Positions 35,226 to 48,999 of a stretch of DNA of 64,000 nucleotides are shown here, piece by piece. The position numbers and the translations under genes were made by a program. The notes under the pieces were generated by a model, which saw only the letters and a list, made by a program, of their open reading frames with translations, was not told the origin of the DNA and did no database searches. The DNA is taken from positions 3,720,001 to 3,784,000 of the forward strand of contig CM082592.2 of assembly GCA_040954595.2 (NCBI GenBank), written 5' to 3'. The DNA comes from Balanoglossus misakiensis (taxonomy: Eukaryota > Hemichordata). Position 1 is the first letter of the stretch; the number at the start of each line of letters is the position of its first letter.

Positions 35226-37694
35226 TCATTCTGTCAAGTTCATTTTTTCGTCTAGGCCAGGGACCATCTTACACATTTCGGATAATGCTAGAGCTAATAT
35301 TCTGTTTTCCAGTTCTATATTGGATATTTTATCTATGGGGTTGTTTTCAAAATCTGTAACGCTTTCGTCATCATGCAACAACAATTTGAACCACAAAATA
35401 ATCGCTACGTATGAGTCACCTTCGAAATTGATGACGGATATTGAGTCATTTGCATAATCAGATATATCACATAGTACCGGCATTCCAAACTTCGCATACA
35501 ACCACCTGTTGGATCCTTCAACAAAACGGTCTGTTTTAAGTCTGGGTGTCTGTTCTACAAAATTACCTAACGCACGTGGGTTTGTAGTTAACCCAAGTTC
35601 ACGAAGGATATCATGGCTATTTTGCAAAACCATGGATTCTACCGCGTCTAAATAATGCATGGCTTGTACACTGCCATCTTCCCTTAGGAAAAGGGTTGAA
35701 CACCTATCAACACCAGGAGTAGCTAAAGCTTCCAGCGAAACAGTACACGCACTGGGGACTGATTGCCAAACTCCTCCACGTTGTTTATAAAAAGCTATGT
35801 ATTCTTTGAAACACGACCCGTGTGCTTGTATCGTTTTTATTTTATTTAACAGTATCATTGGATGGTGATTTTGCGACCTCCGGTGTGTTGATTGGTGAAC
35901 ATCCTCAGAGACGACCTAAACAGTTGCATTGATAGAGAGGAAGATAGAAAGAGTGGTTTAGTGGAAAGTAATATTTAGTCAAATGTTGGGCAACCCGATT
36001 TACATGTAGAATGACATGTACGTACCTCAGTTGTATTTTCAGTAGATATATCCCGGGATGAATCGTCGGGTTCATGAATAGGCGTTTCCGTATGTTGTTC
36101 TTGGATCACACGAACCTACAAAAAAACAAACAAAAGTGTAACATTTTTAACATTGCTTGGGACCACTCCGCTTAATGGTTAGCACACACACACACAATCG
36201 CTGGCTCGCCGTTGACTGTACAAGCGCGCCCTCAACCGTTAACAAACAAACGAACACCGCTTCGCAATGTCCCAGCGTAAATCTCTCTTGACAGTAAAGT
36301 TTAATTGGCGGTCCACGGGATACTAATTAAACAGTTTTCAAAGCAATGAAGCCCTTACACGGAGGCGTGAAAAACTAATTGTCCGCCTCGAGCTAGCTAA
36401 GTATTCGGCTTCAACCGACTCGCCATTTTTAAGCGCAGCCAGATAGTAGCGCGTGTTAACCCCCCCCCCCACCCCAACCAAATCAGCGACGAACCTTCAA
36501 TGCCGGCTGACTGGTAGCAGAAAACACAAACGACCTTGAATCACACCACGACAGTAGTCGGGTCTGTGAGCACCCCCAAACGCAAATTTATCGGCGAAAA
36601 ACTACGGGAGCTTTTTGAAACAGCGACACTGGCTCGCTGTTGACTGTACCAGCGCGCCCTCAACCGTTAACAAACAAACGAACACCGCTTCGCAATGTCC
36701 CAGCGTAAATCTCTCTTGACAGTCAAGTTTAATTGGCGGTCCACGGGATACTAAAATGATCGACCCAGAAGTGGCCAGTAACGTTTGAATTCCTAATTTG
36801 CATACAGTTCCCCAACTTTGTTTAGCAATTTGCAACCCATTTCTGACAATAATTCACCCCAGGCACATTACTGGTACTATGAGTTTACTACGTGTGATTT
36901 TTCATGAAGTTTTAAGAAATTCTTTACCTTCACTGACAAAATGTCAACGTGACCTTGAAGTTACAACTTTTGTAAACAAATATCTGCCATACCCACACAA
37001 AAATTAACCCCTCATGTTTTAGAAACATTATTAAAACCCTCTATTCATCATTTTGACACGAATACAATCCCCCCCTCCCCTTCAACTTGAAAGAGTTATC
37101 GCTGCCCGAGTTGTAGGTAGATCAAAATGCAAGTCATCGAGAGCTATTTGAGCCATAGATAAACAATGCGTAAATTTCTGCTGTATTTAGATAATAATCG
37201 CGGTCTCTACGTCAGTCGACAACTTTTGCCGGGCCGTTGATACTTGCCATAACGTAATTCGAATTGTATATTTGCCATAGCGCTACAAATCTCATTCACC
37301 TGACATGTCTTATTTCGGGCCACCAACACGTTTTTGACAAATAGTTTACGATACAAGTCGATTGAAATGTGGCAAATAAATGTTGAATTAAACGTACGTA
37401 CCAGTTCTGTATCTCCGCCGGACAGATATATGTTGAAATCATTGGATCGACAAATCGGTGTTTCCTCTTGCAGTTCACGGAGAAGGCGGTTCTAATAACA
37501 ACAAATACCATAAAAAAATATTTGATAACATTGGATGAAGTTGTTAAATTCTCACAAAATCTATTTTACCTCATTTACATTGACAAGAGTATTTGATACA
37601 TCTCTGCACACTCTGGTGAGAATAAAAAACTTACGTAATCATCTTGCCCTAGTAATGATTCGGATATATTTTCATCCAGCCCAATCAAATCCAT
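35226..37694 (-). CDS. Four-exon gene, relative of the coiled-coil gene
   Basis: Predicted exons are 37635-37694 (ATG, 60 nt), 37402-37491 (90 nt), 36026-36115 (90 nt) and 35226-35915. All introns are phase 0, with donors GTAAGT, GTACGT and GTACGT and clear acceptors. Exons 2 and 3 are the same length and align ('ETPI' at the same position), so one is probably a duplicate of the other. The final exon shares 'FGMPVL' and 'ILWFKLL' blocks with the neighbouring 659-residue protein but lacks its coiled coil. Total length is about 309 residues. Function is unknown. Introns 2 and 3 contain repeats (separate entries). This gene lies at or past the viral/host border. Confidence 0.6.
36201..36326. repeat. 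126-bp duplication, copy 1
   Basis: It is almost identical (about three differences) to 36629-36754, offset 428 bp, in the same orientation, within the second intron of the four-exon gene. The near-identity suggests a recent duplication. Confidence 0.9.
36629..36754. repeat. 126-bp duplication, copy 2
   Basis: Second copy of the block at 36201-36326. It directly precedes the dispersed repeat starting at 36774. Confidence 0.9.
36774..37065. repeat. Dispersed ~290-bp repeat, copy 1
   Basis: It shares long stretches with 37929-38219 in the same orientation (start 'gccagtaacgtttg', end 'ttttgacacgaat'), with indels. It is probably a non-autonomous host transposable element. The copies flank the first two exons of the four-exon gene. 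Confidence 0.85.
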
Positions 37695-37928
37695 GTTGTC
37701 TGATAACAGTTTATACCAAGAAAATGGTAGCAACATGAAGACAACCCTAATATTTATACAAGAACACTTCAGAAGTTAATTAAAATCACATGTAGGCACT
37801 TGACGACAATTATTCATGCCATCAGACAGAAAATGACATTAGTTGGTCTCTCGTGTATAATTGTTTGACTCGAATATTGAAACTTGACGACAGACATTGG
37901 ACATGGTGCAACGCAAACGCTTGAACTT

Positions 37929-38219
37929 GCCAGTAACGTTTGCATTCCTCATTTGCATACAGTTCTGGCAATTATTTCACCCCAGGCACATTACTGGCAC
38001 TATGAGTGTACTACATGTGATTTTTCATTAAGTTTTATCAAGAAGAATTTCTTTACTTCCACTGACAAAATTGTGAACACGAAATTCAAAGTGACCTTGA
38101 AGGTAACAAAAACAAAAAACAAAGAAAAAAAAAATATCTGCCATACCCACACAAAAATTAACCCCCTCAGGTTTTAGAAACATTATTAAACTCATCTATT
38201 CAAAATTTTGACATGAATA
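37929..38219. repeat. Dispersed ~290-bp repeat, copy 2
   Basis: Second copy of the element at 36774-37065. It lies just upstream of the first exon of the four-exon gene and marks the start of typical host sequence. Confidence 0.85.
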
Positions 38220-41200
38220 TATCCATGCAGCGTTGGAAAGGAAGTCATAACGTCATAGGTCAACATGCCTTGACTTAGTTCATGGGGAAGACAATTTTTA
38301 CACCGTCATTACTCCTCAAGGGAGCCGCTCGCAACATTATAATTTCACGGTAACTCAGTTCAATATCTTCCTAGCCTACCCAATTTTTTTTCAAGACAAG
38401 AAATCTTTTATGTGAGTCAGGGACCACAATTTCAGTCAACATACCGAAACTGTCTTTCTCGGGAACGCGTCGTTAAAACTTCACGAAAAATCATCCTATC
38501 ATTGACTGTGGTGATTCATACCCGTACCACTCAGTGAAATAGATCTCTTTAGTCTGGGCGCCTTAATGAGCCCATTAAGCGCAAGAATGTTCCCTCAAGA
38601 AATAAAGACGGTCGGGAAACTCTCGGGCCTCATTATGGTTCGCTTAAATGTTGATTGGGTTCAACAATCCACTTAACTCTCCACACCCCCCACCTCCCTA
38701 TCAGAAGCATGCCACATCCTGAACAGTTAATTAGCCATGCCAAGCACCTGTTTTCTCGGCGGTCTGCGACATTTCCGCAGGAAAACTGACATTTCGGACA
38801 GTTTTATTTGGTCAGTTCTAATTGTTTCTGTTGTAAAGGGCGGTGGGACGTGTAAAAAACGTCTTTATCATTGAATATTTCAATCATTTTACGACAACAG
38901 AGTGTCACACTTTCGGGTATCGTAACATTCGACGCTGGGATTTCACACTCAAGTGTAAAACACGAAAAATCACTTGTCGCGTCGGCACGGCTTTGGTCAA
39001 TTTTTTGATAGTGTGAAGTAGATTTATCGCCGAAATAAGCTTAGCACTGTCGTTGATAATACAAATGAAAGCCATGGGTTGGATGAGATCCCCGGCGGAG
39101 ATCGTCCGAGATGTCAACATCAAAGGCACGGCTTTTCAAACGCACGGACTTCATTCCGCGACACAGTGAAGGCGTGTCGGGTCGCGGTCAGTGACCATGG
39201 CAGCGCCGATATGCCAAGACGTCACTTGCGGAAGTGACCTCGTGTGGAGAGCTCATTTTGCGCTGTTTGAATGTTACTGACATCTAGCGAGAACTATGAC
39301 AGCTTCGATACATTAACGTATGATGAAATCATCGACTTTGTTTCTCAGAAATAAACTCATGGCATGAAAAATTAGGACGATAAAGAGAACGAGACACTAG
39401 CTTTAGCGAAATCTACCGTGGCCATGGAAGGCCTACGCACGTTCATGGTTTGTTACGATAACCGGCCACATACGATGTTGAACGGATCAGAACATTGCAG
39501 CTTTGATTTCGTCTTTTTTTTCTTTCTTAACCTTTTGAACTCCTAAGGCCAAAAAAAAAAAAAAGAGTTTTGTTTAGCGTCCTCGCGCGCGTCACTTTTA
39601 AACATGCGCGTCGAGGTTTTTTTTTTCGTAATTTTCGAACCCGGAAATCAACTGCAGTGTTTTCTCCAGGACGCGCGATTCCCCCTCTTTTACACTTGAA
39701 GCGCCCCTTGTAACAAGTTCAGGGGGCGACAATCGCCCCTTCTTGAGCAGCCCACCCGGCCAGTACATGCGCGTCCAAGCCTCCATAGCAGGCACCGTAG
39801 GTCAAAACACTGGGAAAACGGCCTATACATTTTAACTTCCCCCCCCCCCCCCCAAACTATGTTGTAGATGACTTTCACATTCATTTACGTGTAATTTAGC
39901 TCCAGGGCTATAGTGTGCAATTGTTGGAACAGCCTATCTGGATACCGTAGTGAACTTGTTGATATGGCGACTTTTGAAATTGGGTTGGCAGAACGTAACA
40001 ATTTTATGCAAATGAAAGAAACTGCGTTCCTGCCATGGCGATTATCAAGAATGTATCAGTTTATAATAATATAACCCGCCCAACAGGTTCGGATAATCGG
40101 TGTTCCACTGTATATTCAATATGGCGAGCTCAACATGTAAACACACAACTTCTCATCCCTCAAAAACATACAGGGGACCCATCTTAAGTAACGTCCAATG
40201 TAAAAGGTCACTGAACTCGTCAGCGTATTATGTGGCTACTCGTACATTGACCTTTTGGGGCGGGATTCTTTTTTGGCGCGCAACCACTAGTACCAGGCCC
40301 CAGACCAGGAACTGGCGACCCGCCGTTTGTTTCCAACGCCAAATTTGATTCTAATGTTGAATGTCCGAGAAAACAATTTATCTGACCTGTAGTTTTCTTG
40401 GCTCGCTTACGTTTTAATTTGGAAACTTTTAAAAAAATCAAACGCCACCGTCTTGATGACTGGCCCCTATTTTAATAATGGTTTCGTCGTTTCGCAATGG
40501 AAAAGGTCGCTGAACTCGCCAGCTGAAGCGATTGCGAAACAGCGAAACCACAAAAAACTGACATTATTTCCTTAAAGACCACAGAGCGAAGGATGCATAT
40601 TGCAATTAAAGGGACAAAGTCTCTCTCTCGCTGCCCTTTTTTTCCATTAATTATATTTGATACAAGACACCGTTTGTTATTCTACATGTGGATATATAGT
40701 GAATGAACGTTCAACCACACAAAACTTCCATCCAACAACCCAATCAAGACTTGCACGCACTTCCCTCTCGGAGAAAAGAATGTAACAGCAAAAACACTTA
40801 ACCCCTGTGTCATTTACGTCACCACTCCCATGGGATACGACGATGAACGAAGTTAACGAGGTTAGAAAAGTCGTGTAAGTCAAACATGTCTATAGTGGCC
40901 AGTCAAGGGATTTTCCTAAATTGGTCTGTGCAAACAGGTGGCTTTTATAGACCGGTCAAATAATGCACAAGTACTTTGCACACTGCAGGGACTGTAACAA
41001 AGCGGCCGTACACGTAAATTGGGAACAGTATAGTATATAGGAATGTCTGTAAACCCCCACTCCAAAAATCGAATCGTTCAGCAGTGTATTGTGACATCAC
41101 GTAAAAGTAGAGCAGACGGACTCTAAACAATAATGGTCGCGATAAACCAAATGATGATCCCGCCAAAGCAGGTCACTTCATTTAATACCCGGATGAAGTT

Positions 41201-44200
41201 TTGACCATGTTACAAGGATGCAGCGACGAGATGATATCAATTCTAAACTGCCGTGCCAAACTATATCTGTAGCCCCTGTGGTCCAATTTGACATGGTCGA
41301 CTTGTCATTTTGACTGCAATCCTGATTTTTTCCATGGTAATGGTATCTTGGAAAACTTTTCAGGATACATGGCTGGTGTTCATAATTAAGAATGGCAGGT
41401 GATGACCATTGCGAGAGTTTCTTAAACCGGGGTCACTTTATTTGGGTCGCTCAACGATATATTGTTGGATCAAAATAAGCAGTATTTGGCTGGATGTAGC
41501 ATAGCATATTCAATTTATTCGCCTTAATAGGGGACCTCTCGTCCGTAAAGTACTTATGATAAGAAATATGACTCGAGACGAGGTTTAAATGCTTTACATT
41601 GGCGCGAATGCCCGAATGAATTCAGCGTAATGTTTTCTTCTTATGTGATGTCCAAGTGGAATAATTACAGATTATGTCATCATAAATCGCCAGTACTCTT
41701 TTTTGCCTGTCTCACCGGTGTTATGGCCTGACCACCATTTCATTCTTATAGACACCTAGTTAATTGTCTGTAATACGTACATGTCAACGCTGTGCCTTTT
41801 CTGTGCCATAAAGAACACCCTAAGCGAATTATTGCCAATTGAATGCGTGCATTAGTAAATCAATTAATGAATCGATAAATCGATACGAACGCCATGGGCG
41901 TAGAACTTGATTAAAGGTACAAGTTTGCCTTGAAATGCCCTTGTGCTTTGACAAGGTCAACGAAGGCCTCACGAAGTTTGAAAACGTCTTTAAAAATGAA
42001 ATAATTAATATTGAGTAATAACGTTGCTGGGCATTGCAAACATGGTTTAGTCCTGTCCTGTTGAACACAAAATTACACAATCTCAATGATATTGAGAAAT
42101 GGCAGTTCGCCTGTTCTTTGGAAAGAACGGCATTTGAAATATGCATAAACTGATATAAATGTTGACAGCGATTCCCGCCTACACTGTCAGACAAATAGAA
42201 TACTGACGTGTCACAAAAATATGGTTGCAATCTTCGTTCTCAAGCACCGTGGGCACACTTAAACATTGGTGTCACGATTTAAACATAGCGATGTAGTTAA
42301 GGTATCGGATACGGCCTTGTGTACTGTTGTTAGTTTCCTATTGTTGCATGGCGATTATGAAGTTGACGGAATGACCTTTTTGGTGTCGTCACTGAACCGC
42401 ACTGTACCGGAGTTTAACGCGACTGGGGAAATATTTGGGATAATTTCATATGAATGAATGTATTTATAATAACAGTATATGTTGTATATTTGAGTCGATT
42501 TGCCACTAGGCTATATATGTCCATAATTTAAATGAACAAAGTTCGGCGAAGTGTGTCTCGAGTTATTACAAATAGCCTGAGTGGGGTGACCCCATTTTGA
42601 TTGGTGTGAGTGAACAGTGTGACCCTGTAGCCCATAACGTAATTCCAACCAAAGCATATAATGTGGCGAATGATAAAATTGGTTCAGGTTTATGACTAAA
42701 TTAGTCCATAATATTTATTGATACACAGAAACACAAAACAAACACCAAATGACCATTGGGATAGTCCGGTATACACTTGAGGAGAATGTTGACCGTAATT
42801 TTGCAATCATTGTTTGATCAAAACAAGATGATAAATATAGCGTGTGCGTATAGTAACATAAAGCAGAAAGGGACTGTCTCTTACTAAGTGGATGTAGTCT
42901 GCTGAATTTTTACACATTTCGTCTACATGCATCTAAAAACCTCATAATGTGTTTCTACTGTAGCGTCACAGTAATGAAACGTTCATTTAACCTTTTAGGG
43001 TAGGACCTTAGGACTATAGTTTACTACATTCGGGAAACAACAGTGCTTCGGATCAGATTCTACTGTATAATATTAGCAGAAATACTCGCATATTTGTACT
43101 TATACAACAAGACAGATTGTTGAATTCGCAGGTTCAACATATAAAATATAAGATATTTCTGGTTGACCTTTGATCCTTGTTGAAAATGGGCAAGGTAACT
43201 CACGGCTATACACGCTATCTGGTCCAGGCAGCGTGTACTATATTCCAGAGCTTTGAGTTGAATAAATAAACAAATGAGTATATGCCAGACTCGGGCAGAT
43301 GTACATGTATTACTAGACAATTCCTGAGAACCCTTAGACCTGATTATATCGAGGTTACCGCCTGTCTATAATATGGCGTCTAGATAGTTTACCGTTTATT
43401 TTGAATCCTGTCTCGTGATAGGTTTAATTGAATGCACGGATAAGGACACTCAGTTGTGTCGGACACTTGTGGGACACATCAACAAGTCTATAGGAGCGCA
43501 AAATGGTGAAAATTGTTTTGGATCATTTCATCAGCTCAATAGAAGACAGACCTTGCTTCAAGTAACACATTGTATAACATAATAGACTCTGCAGTGGCTG
43601 AAACCTAGAACTTTTGGACGTGTGCCAAGTTGTAGCAGATTCTCGAAAATTTAATCAAGCTCATTAAAATTGACGCAAGTTACCTGTTCTAATAAGACTG
43701 TGTGATTGTCATTAAATTATGCCGGGACACGCTCTGTTTTGTGTTTATTTCTTGCCTGTTAATTGGTGACGTCTAACAAGTTTGAGGAACAACAATGGAG
43801 TGACATTGATCCTATTCTTGATAACATTCCTCAGTAACCTGCTTTCTGTCGTCTTTTAGGCTGCTGACCGATTCAACCAGTTTGAAGAAAACAACTAGTT
43901 AATATCGGCCCGAAGAAAATGGGGTCTCTGTCACAGTAGAGCAAAGGGTCTCGGAATATTCGCATTAAAATATTGATCGTTAATCGTTGTGCCTTTGAGT
44001 GCAAAAAGCTGCAATTCAAGACAGATGTTATGTAATTGTTTTACCTGAGATGACAATCACACAGTTGAATTGAGTCGATTTTGGATACCGTACCACGCTT
44101 GTATCAAGTCCAAGCTGTTTTGGCGTGGCCGTCAACACCGTTCTGTAACGGTGGTGCAATGCTTTTATATCGTGATTTGTTAGTGACGCGACACCAAAAC

Positions 44201-45049
44201 AGTCACACAATCAGTCTTTCAAGGTTATAGCAAAATACCAGGCCTGTGATTATCGTGTGTAGATTGTATAAGACTCGTACTGCTGAAAAAAACGTTGCCA
44301 CGAATTTAAAACTTCTCTAGAGACTGCAAACTACATTTTGTATTCATGAGCCAATGTCTCACGCTGACATTTAGCTCGTCGTCGTCAGCTGTGCCAGTTG
44401 TCTGACTCTTCAGCCCAGCTATGACCTTTACGCACGGCGAGAAGTTTTGTCTTTCATTCTGAGTGTTTACCACCCAAAGTTCTAATTCTCTCGTTTTTGA
44501 ACGGATGGGTTGCTGTTCCTCTCGTTAAAACATTCTACCATTTAGCGATGAACGACTGAGAGCGTATTATCTTACAGTAAAACGACAGACGACGACTTCA
44601 AATGCCAACATCACCTCACTGTCGCGTTCTGGGTTTTTGTCATCTCGAAGTCTGACGGTAATCACCTGCGACGCTTTAGCGAAGGCGCCGCTTTGAAGTC
44701 GGATCGTTCTGTGTGTGTGAATTTCTACAAAATAAACACGGAGCCATTCGTTTCGGGGAGCCCAAAATGGTGACCGTGTTTGGCCGAACAATATACATTT
44801 AAATATGTAAAGGAGTAACTATTAACGCGAGCTTTGGTCAAACACTTTGCACCGATCTGTTCAACGGGGTCTATTGTCAAACGGTCTACAAGACCAACTG
44901 AAAGCAATTTCGCATTTCTGTCGACAAGTCAGCCAAAACCGACGAACTTATACCATGACAGCAGATTTTCGAACGCCTTTATAAAGGTTGGACACAATAT
45001 GGCGTCGGCGAATTTTTGACAAAGTTGTAAGTGGGGTAGGTGTACATAC
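38220..45049. other. Host non-coding stretch
   Basis: This 6.8-kb stretch has no supported gene. It contains a poly-C run at 39839-39854 and probable old repeats. Further 3' exons of the GAS2-like gene should lie here or beyond, because the last exon found ends in phase 1, but none could be identified. A CAG-GTAAAA donor-like site near 44042 was not convincing. Confidence 0.5.
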
Positions 45050-45140
45050 CTGCACATCGGCAAGGGTCATGTTTGTCCAGGTAGTGTTCTAGCGTATCCC
45101 AGCCTCCACCTACACGGACCATCACGTGACTCCGTAAGAT
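45050..45140 (-). CDS. GAS2-like protein, GAR-domain exon B
   Basis: The 91-nt exon is bounded by acceptor 'gttttcag' and donor GTATGT. It encodes the most conserved end of the GAR domain: '[20 protein letters not shown]' followed by 'LDKHDPCRC'. It begins in phase 0 and ends in phase 1, so at least one further exon exists. The GAR domain binds microtubules in GAS2-family proteins. The match to the family is essentially unmistakable. Confidence 0.93.
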
Positions 45141-45614
45141 CTGAAAACCAATAACAGAAGAATGCGATACTGAGAATGCTCACCACGTGGTGGCGCCGTC
45201 TCATTTGGACACCTGTTGATCGGACAATCCAGTGTACAAATGGATCAGCCTTTTTTTTTTTTTATCTCGCCTAGATGTATGTTCCCTCATATACATACAG
45301 GATCTACTGTAATATTTGGGGGCGGGCAGATTATACTACATTTTAAACCATTTCTCTTCAATTGTAGTTTTATTACGATACACAATATATACATATATAC
45401 AGTTACACAACGGATCTGCTAAAGTATAACTTTGGTAATATACTTCGATATGAGATTTTATTGTATTCATAAAAATGAAAATACTGTAGTTAGCAGCAGT
45501 TCCTTAAACAAGAGCTCACAACTGCCAATATTCAATACATTCGGTGCAAATTGACAAAGATTATGAATATTGCGTTTGTCAATTGGGAAATGGAGTTCAA
45601 AAGAAAGAACTTAC

Positions 45615-45722
45615 TCTGACAAAAATGAGCGTACTAGAATCACCAATTCTGTATTTCCCGTCAGAAATCCGAACCATAGGAAACTGTACTGGACAAGAAC
45701 ATCTGCTGATGAGATCGCGAAC
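45615..45722 (-). CDS. GAS2-like protein, GAR-domain exon A
   Basis: The 108-nt exon (36 codons, phase 0 at both ends) has acceptor 'gttcctctag' and donor GTAAGT. It encodes the Cys-containing first half of the GAR domain, with '[10 protein letters not shown]' and '[15 protein letters not shown]'. It joins in phase to exon B across a 474-nt intron and to the CH exon across about 14.9 kb. Confidence 0.92.
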
Positions 45723-48700
45723 CTAGAGGAACAACATAAAACAATGTTGATATTTACATTCGAAACAAGGAAAAATATAAGGAGATATTTTACATGCAAT
45801 ATCATATAAATGGGATATAAGGTTACAAAAGTACACATATCAATATTTTGGATAGTTTATTGACCCCTTGAAGTTGTCGTCAGAGTCTGTATTGAAATCG
45901 TCTACATAGATCCCTATACGCATGTGCAGTTTAATGCTTGGTTGTTGACATAGAAACTTTCAGTTGTAGCGCAGTGGTCCGCAACTCGCAATGTGAAACC
46001 ACGACAAGTCATATTATCCAGCGAAACTCGGACTACGTGACAACAGATTGAATTCACGCGTTTATTCTGTCTCGTGTTGACTGTTTCCGATGGCTGTGGG
46101 CATTGCCGATTAAACTCCACGCAGTGAATGTTAAATGAAAATATAAACAGCAAAATATATTCATTGTGGCACACTCATTCCCCTAGGTGTGCAACTACAA
46201 GAGTGAATAAAACTTCCCTGGCCCGCGGGGTGTGCAGGGTGCAGAAAAAACATTGATAGCGCCATCTACGACAAACTTGGAACAGTAATCCAAGCAACAC
46301 AAAGGAGGTGGATGGACCATGTTTACCTAGGGACAGGACACCCACAAATACTGTCAATATTTTTTCTAATTGCACAATATGCAAAAACCAGGTCAATGTG
46401 AACTACCAACATATAAATAGTCATTACTGAAATACAGTGATTTTAAAGATTGTGTGATTGTGTATTTTTTCCAAAATGCGCGTTTTGTGACGACCAAACT
46501 TGTCGGTCGATGACCCCACCATGACATTGTGTACGTGTACTTACAGGTGCCATTGATTATACTTGACACATTCATCAATCGAAGTTCACTGCCATTATTC
46601 AAGTACTTAATTACGTAATGGTGCAATGAGACGATTACTTGGCATCGTGCACGATCGACGTGGCGCATTGAAAGTTTTTTTTTAAAATACCACATCTTTC
46701 CGTAGCCATGGATACAATAAAACAAAATGCCTAGCAATTTTCGTGAGTTTATTCTTTCGAATACATTTGTATTATGAGGAGGTGGTCCAAACGCTACCTA
46801 AACTAGACAATTAGATTCTGTCGCCGTTACTAGATTCTGATTCTGGTCATTTTCCATGGATGTCATGGATGAATTTTAAACAACAAAAACGTGAATATCA
46901 TACAAGAAGTTTGTTTCTGAAAAGTATTAATACATTTTTCATGTTTATCTTTGCCTTGTACTTGTTTTGTTATTTTGTCACGACTAGTGGTGATTTAAAA
47001 TGTCTATTCAGGAAATCATACTAGAAGACCTTGGGTGACAATGACAGGCAACATCTTCAAACGTGCCCATACGGCACACGCCCCTAATATGTCTGAAGAC
47101 GTATTCAAACGTTCTTTCACAAATACCCAACACAATTTCACTATTGGTGTACCAGAGTTGCTTAGATTCCCCCCCCCCCCCCCCACAAAGGTCCGATTTT
47201 AGGCAACAATTTTATAGTTTATTTAATTTATTCAGGTATTCTGGAAAGTGAACAAAGGGTAAACTAAACCTATTATGACAGTCCGCGTGGTGATAAAACA
47301 AACCAAGTTGCTGAAGATGACAATGGGGCATTGTTGACCCGCAGACAACATTAAAGACATATCTATTGTCCATTTCGCATTTGTAGGTAAAACCCTCAGA
47401 CCAGGAAAGTCATCCTTTCGCTGACGTGTTTGTTTGTCTATCTGTGTATACGTTGTACTTGCATTTACATAAAACCCAGTGGCGATATCACAGTATACTG
47501 AAATCGGACGATTTTTGTAAATCAATCTGCTTGGCACTGTATCACAAAGCAACACGGATAAGCTGTATCTGCAGCGAACCACAACAATACCCCTTTATGT
47601 CAACGACCACCTTGGAATTGCGCAACTACAAAATTAAAACTTTACAGGGGGTATTTACCAGGTCTCTGTAGTCTTGCAGATTGTGGAATTCGCCATTTTG
47701 TGCGGATTATGCGGGGATAAACTTGTGTCGGGGCCGCATCAATCTCGGCGACGTCTTTACGATTGATTACTTTGTGAACTGAGCGACCAACACAAATTGA
47801 GGAATTATTAGGTTCGCTGCATGTGCTCGAATGTGTCTGTGTGTCTGCTGCTCTCTTGACAAATTGCAATTTATGATCGGCAAAGGCCGCACTGCATACC
47901 AACAGGTGAGGTTTTAACACCTGTGCTTGAGTGTTGCCACTTACATGTATCCTCGCACGGTAATAATAACATCAACTACACACACCCTTCGGGAACAGGC
48001 CCTGACAATGATACACTACACATGCGCAATTCCAATCAGCGTTAGCAGTAACGGTTGGTCTATATCCAACTTCACATAAATCAGCCACTACGTTGAGGGA
48101 GAGGTCGTGTCCAAAAATTACCCAGCCAATCTCTGATGTATGTAAACATATTGGATTAATGATAGGTGGGAGTACAAGACAGTGTGAATATTTGCCAGAG
48201 GCGTCAACCACTAGACCAAGCACACACATATATCTTGTGGGCTTTTCTTGCAAAAACAGAGCAGCGAAAAGCTCGAAGTCACAGACAAGTTTTCAAAGAA
48301 CGCGCTGGTCCGGGAATAACACTATAGGGCGATGCCAAAGAAGGACAAAATGGTAGCCGTATATTCTGGGGCAGATATCAGTACAGACGACTGCACTCGT
48401 GTTTTGCGATGTTGTTGTGCGTTCTCTTGTCATTAACCCTTTCAGACCCGAGTTTCTGGTATATAACCCAATCGCAATTTCATTGGTATCGATATTGGAT
48501 ATGATTTTAGTCCGAGAGGACCAAGGATAATGTGATCTCTTAGTTTGAAATCTCAATATTGATAGTGTGCTCAAAAATCACGAAGATCATTGTCAGTTTC
48601 CCACAGCGTGAATGTCCAAAGACATTTGAAGACGGTATTGAGTCTACCACGGTTCCTTTGTATGTAGAAACTAGCCAGCAGACCATCCATGTAAATACAG

Positions 48701-48965
48701 TTGTCCAGTGGACGATCGACCATCTTCTCTTTCAATTGGCCTTAATAGAAATCTTGACGTCAAATTGGGTCATTCCGCATAACACCTTTACGTCCACAGT
48801 TGATCACTAGAGTGTGGCATTCAGTTTTTGATCACAGTGCAGTGTATTCACATTCTCTTTGTTCGGTGTATAGACATCATTTCATGCATTTGAAGAGAGT
48901 GTTGAATGAGTCTTTTCGCTCGATAGTATGATGCTATTTCTCTAAGATTAATGTAATTTCAACAT

Positions 48966-48999
<34 letters not shown>
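48966..48999. repeat. (CAA)n microsatellite
   Basis: Pure trinucleotide run of about 11 copies inside the GAS2-like intron. Confidence 0.95.

Noticed and set aside
44028-44210. Possible further exon of the GAS2-like gene (donor CAG-GTAAAA near 44042)
   Set aside because: The encoded stretch has no resemblance to the GAS2 family and the splice context is ordinary.
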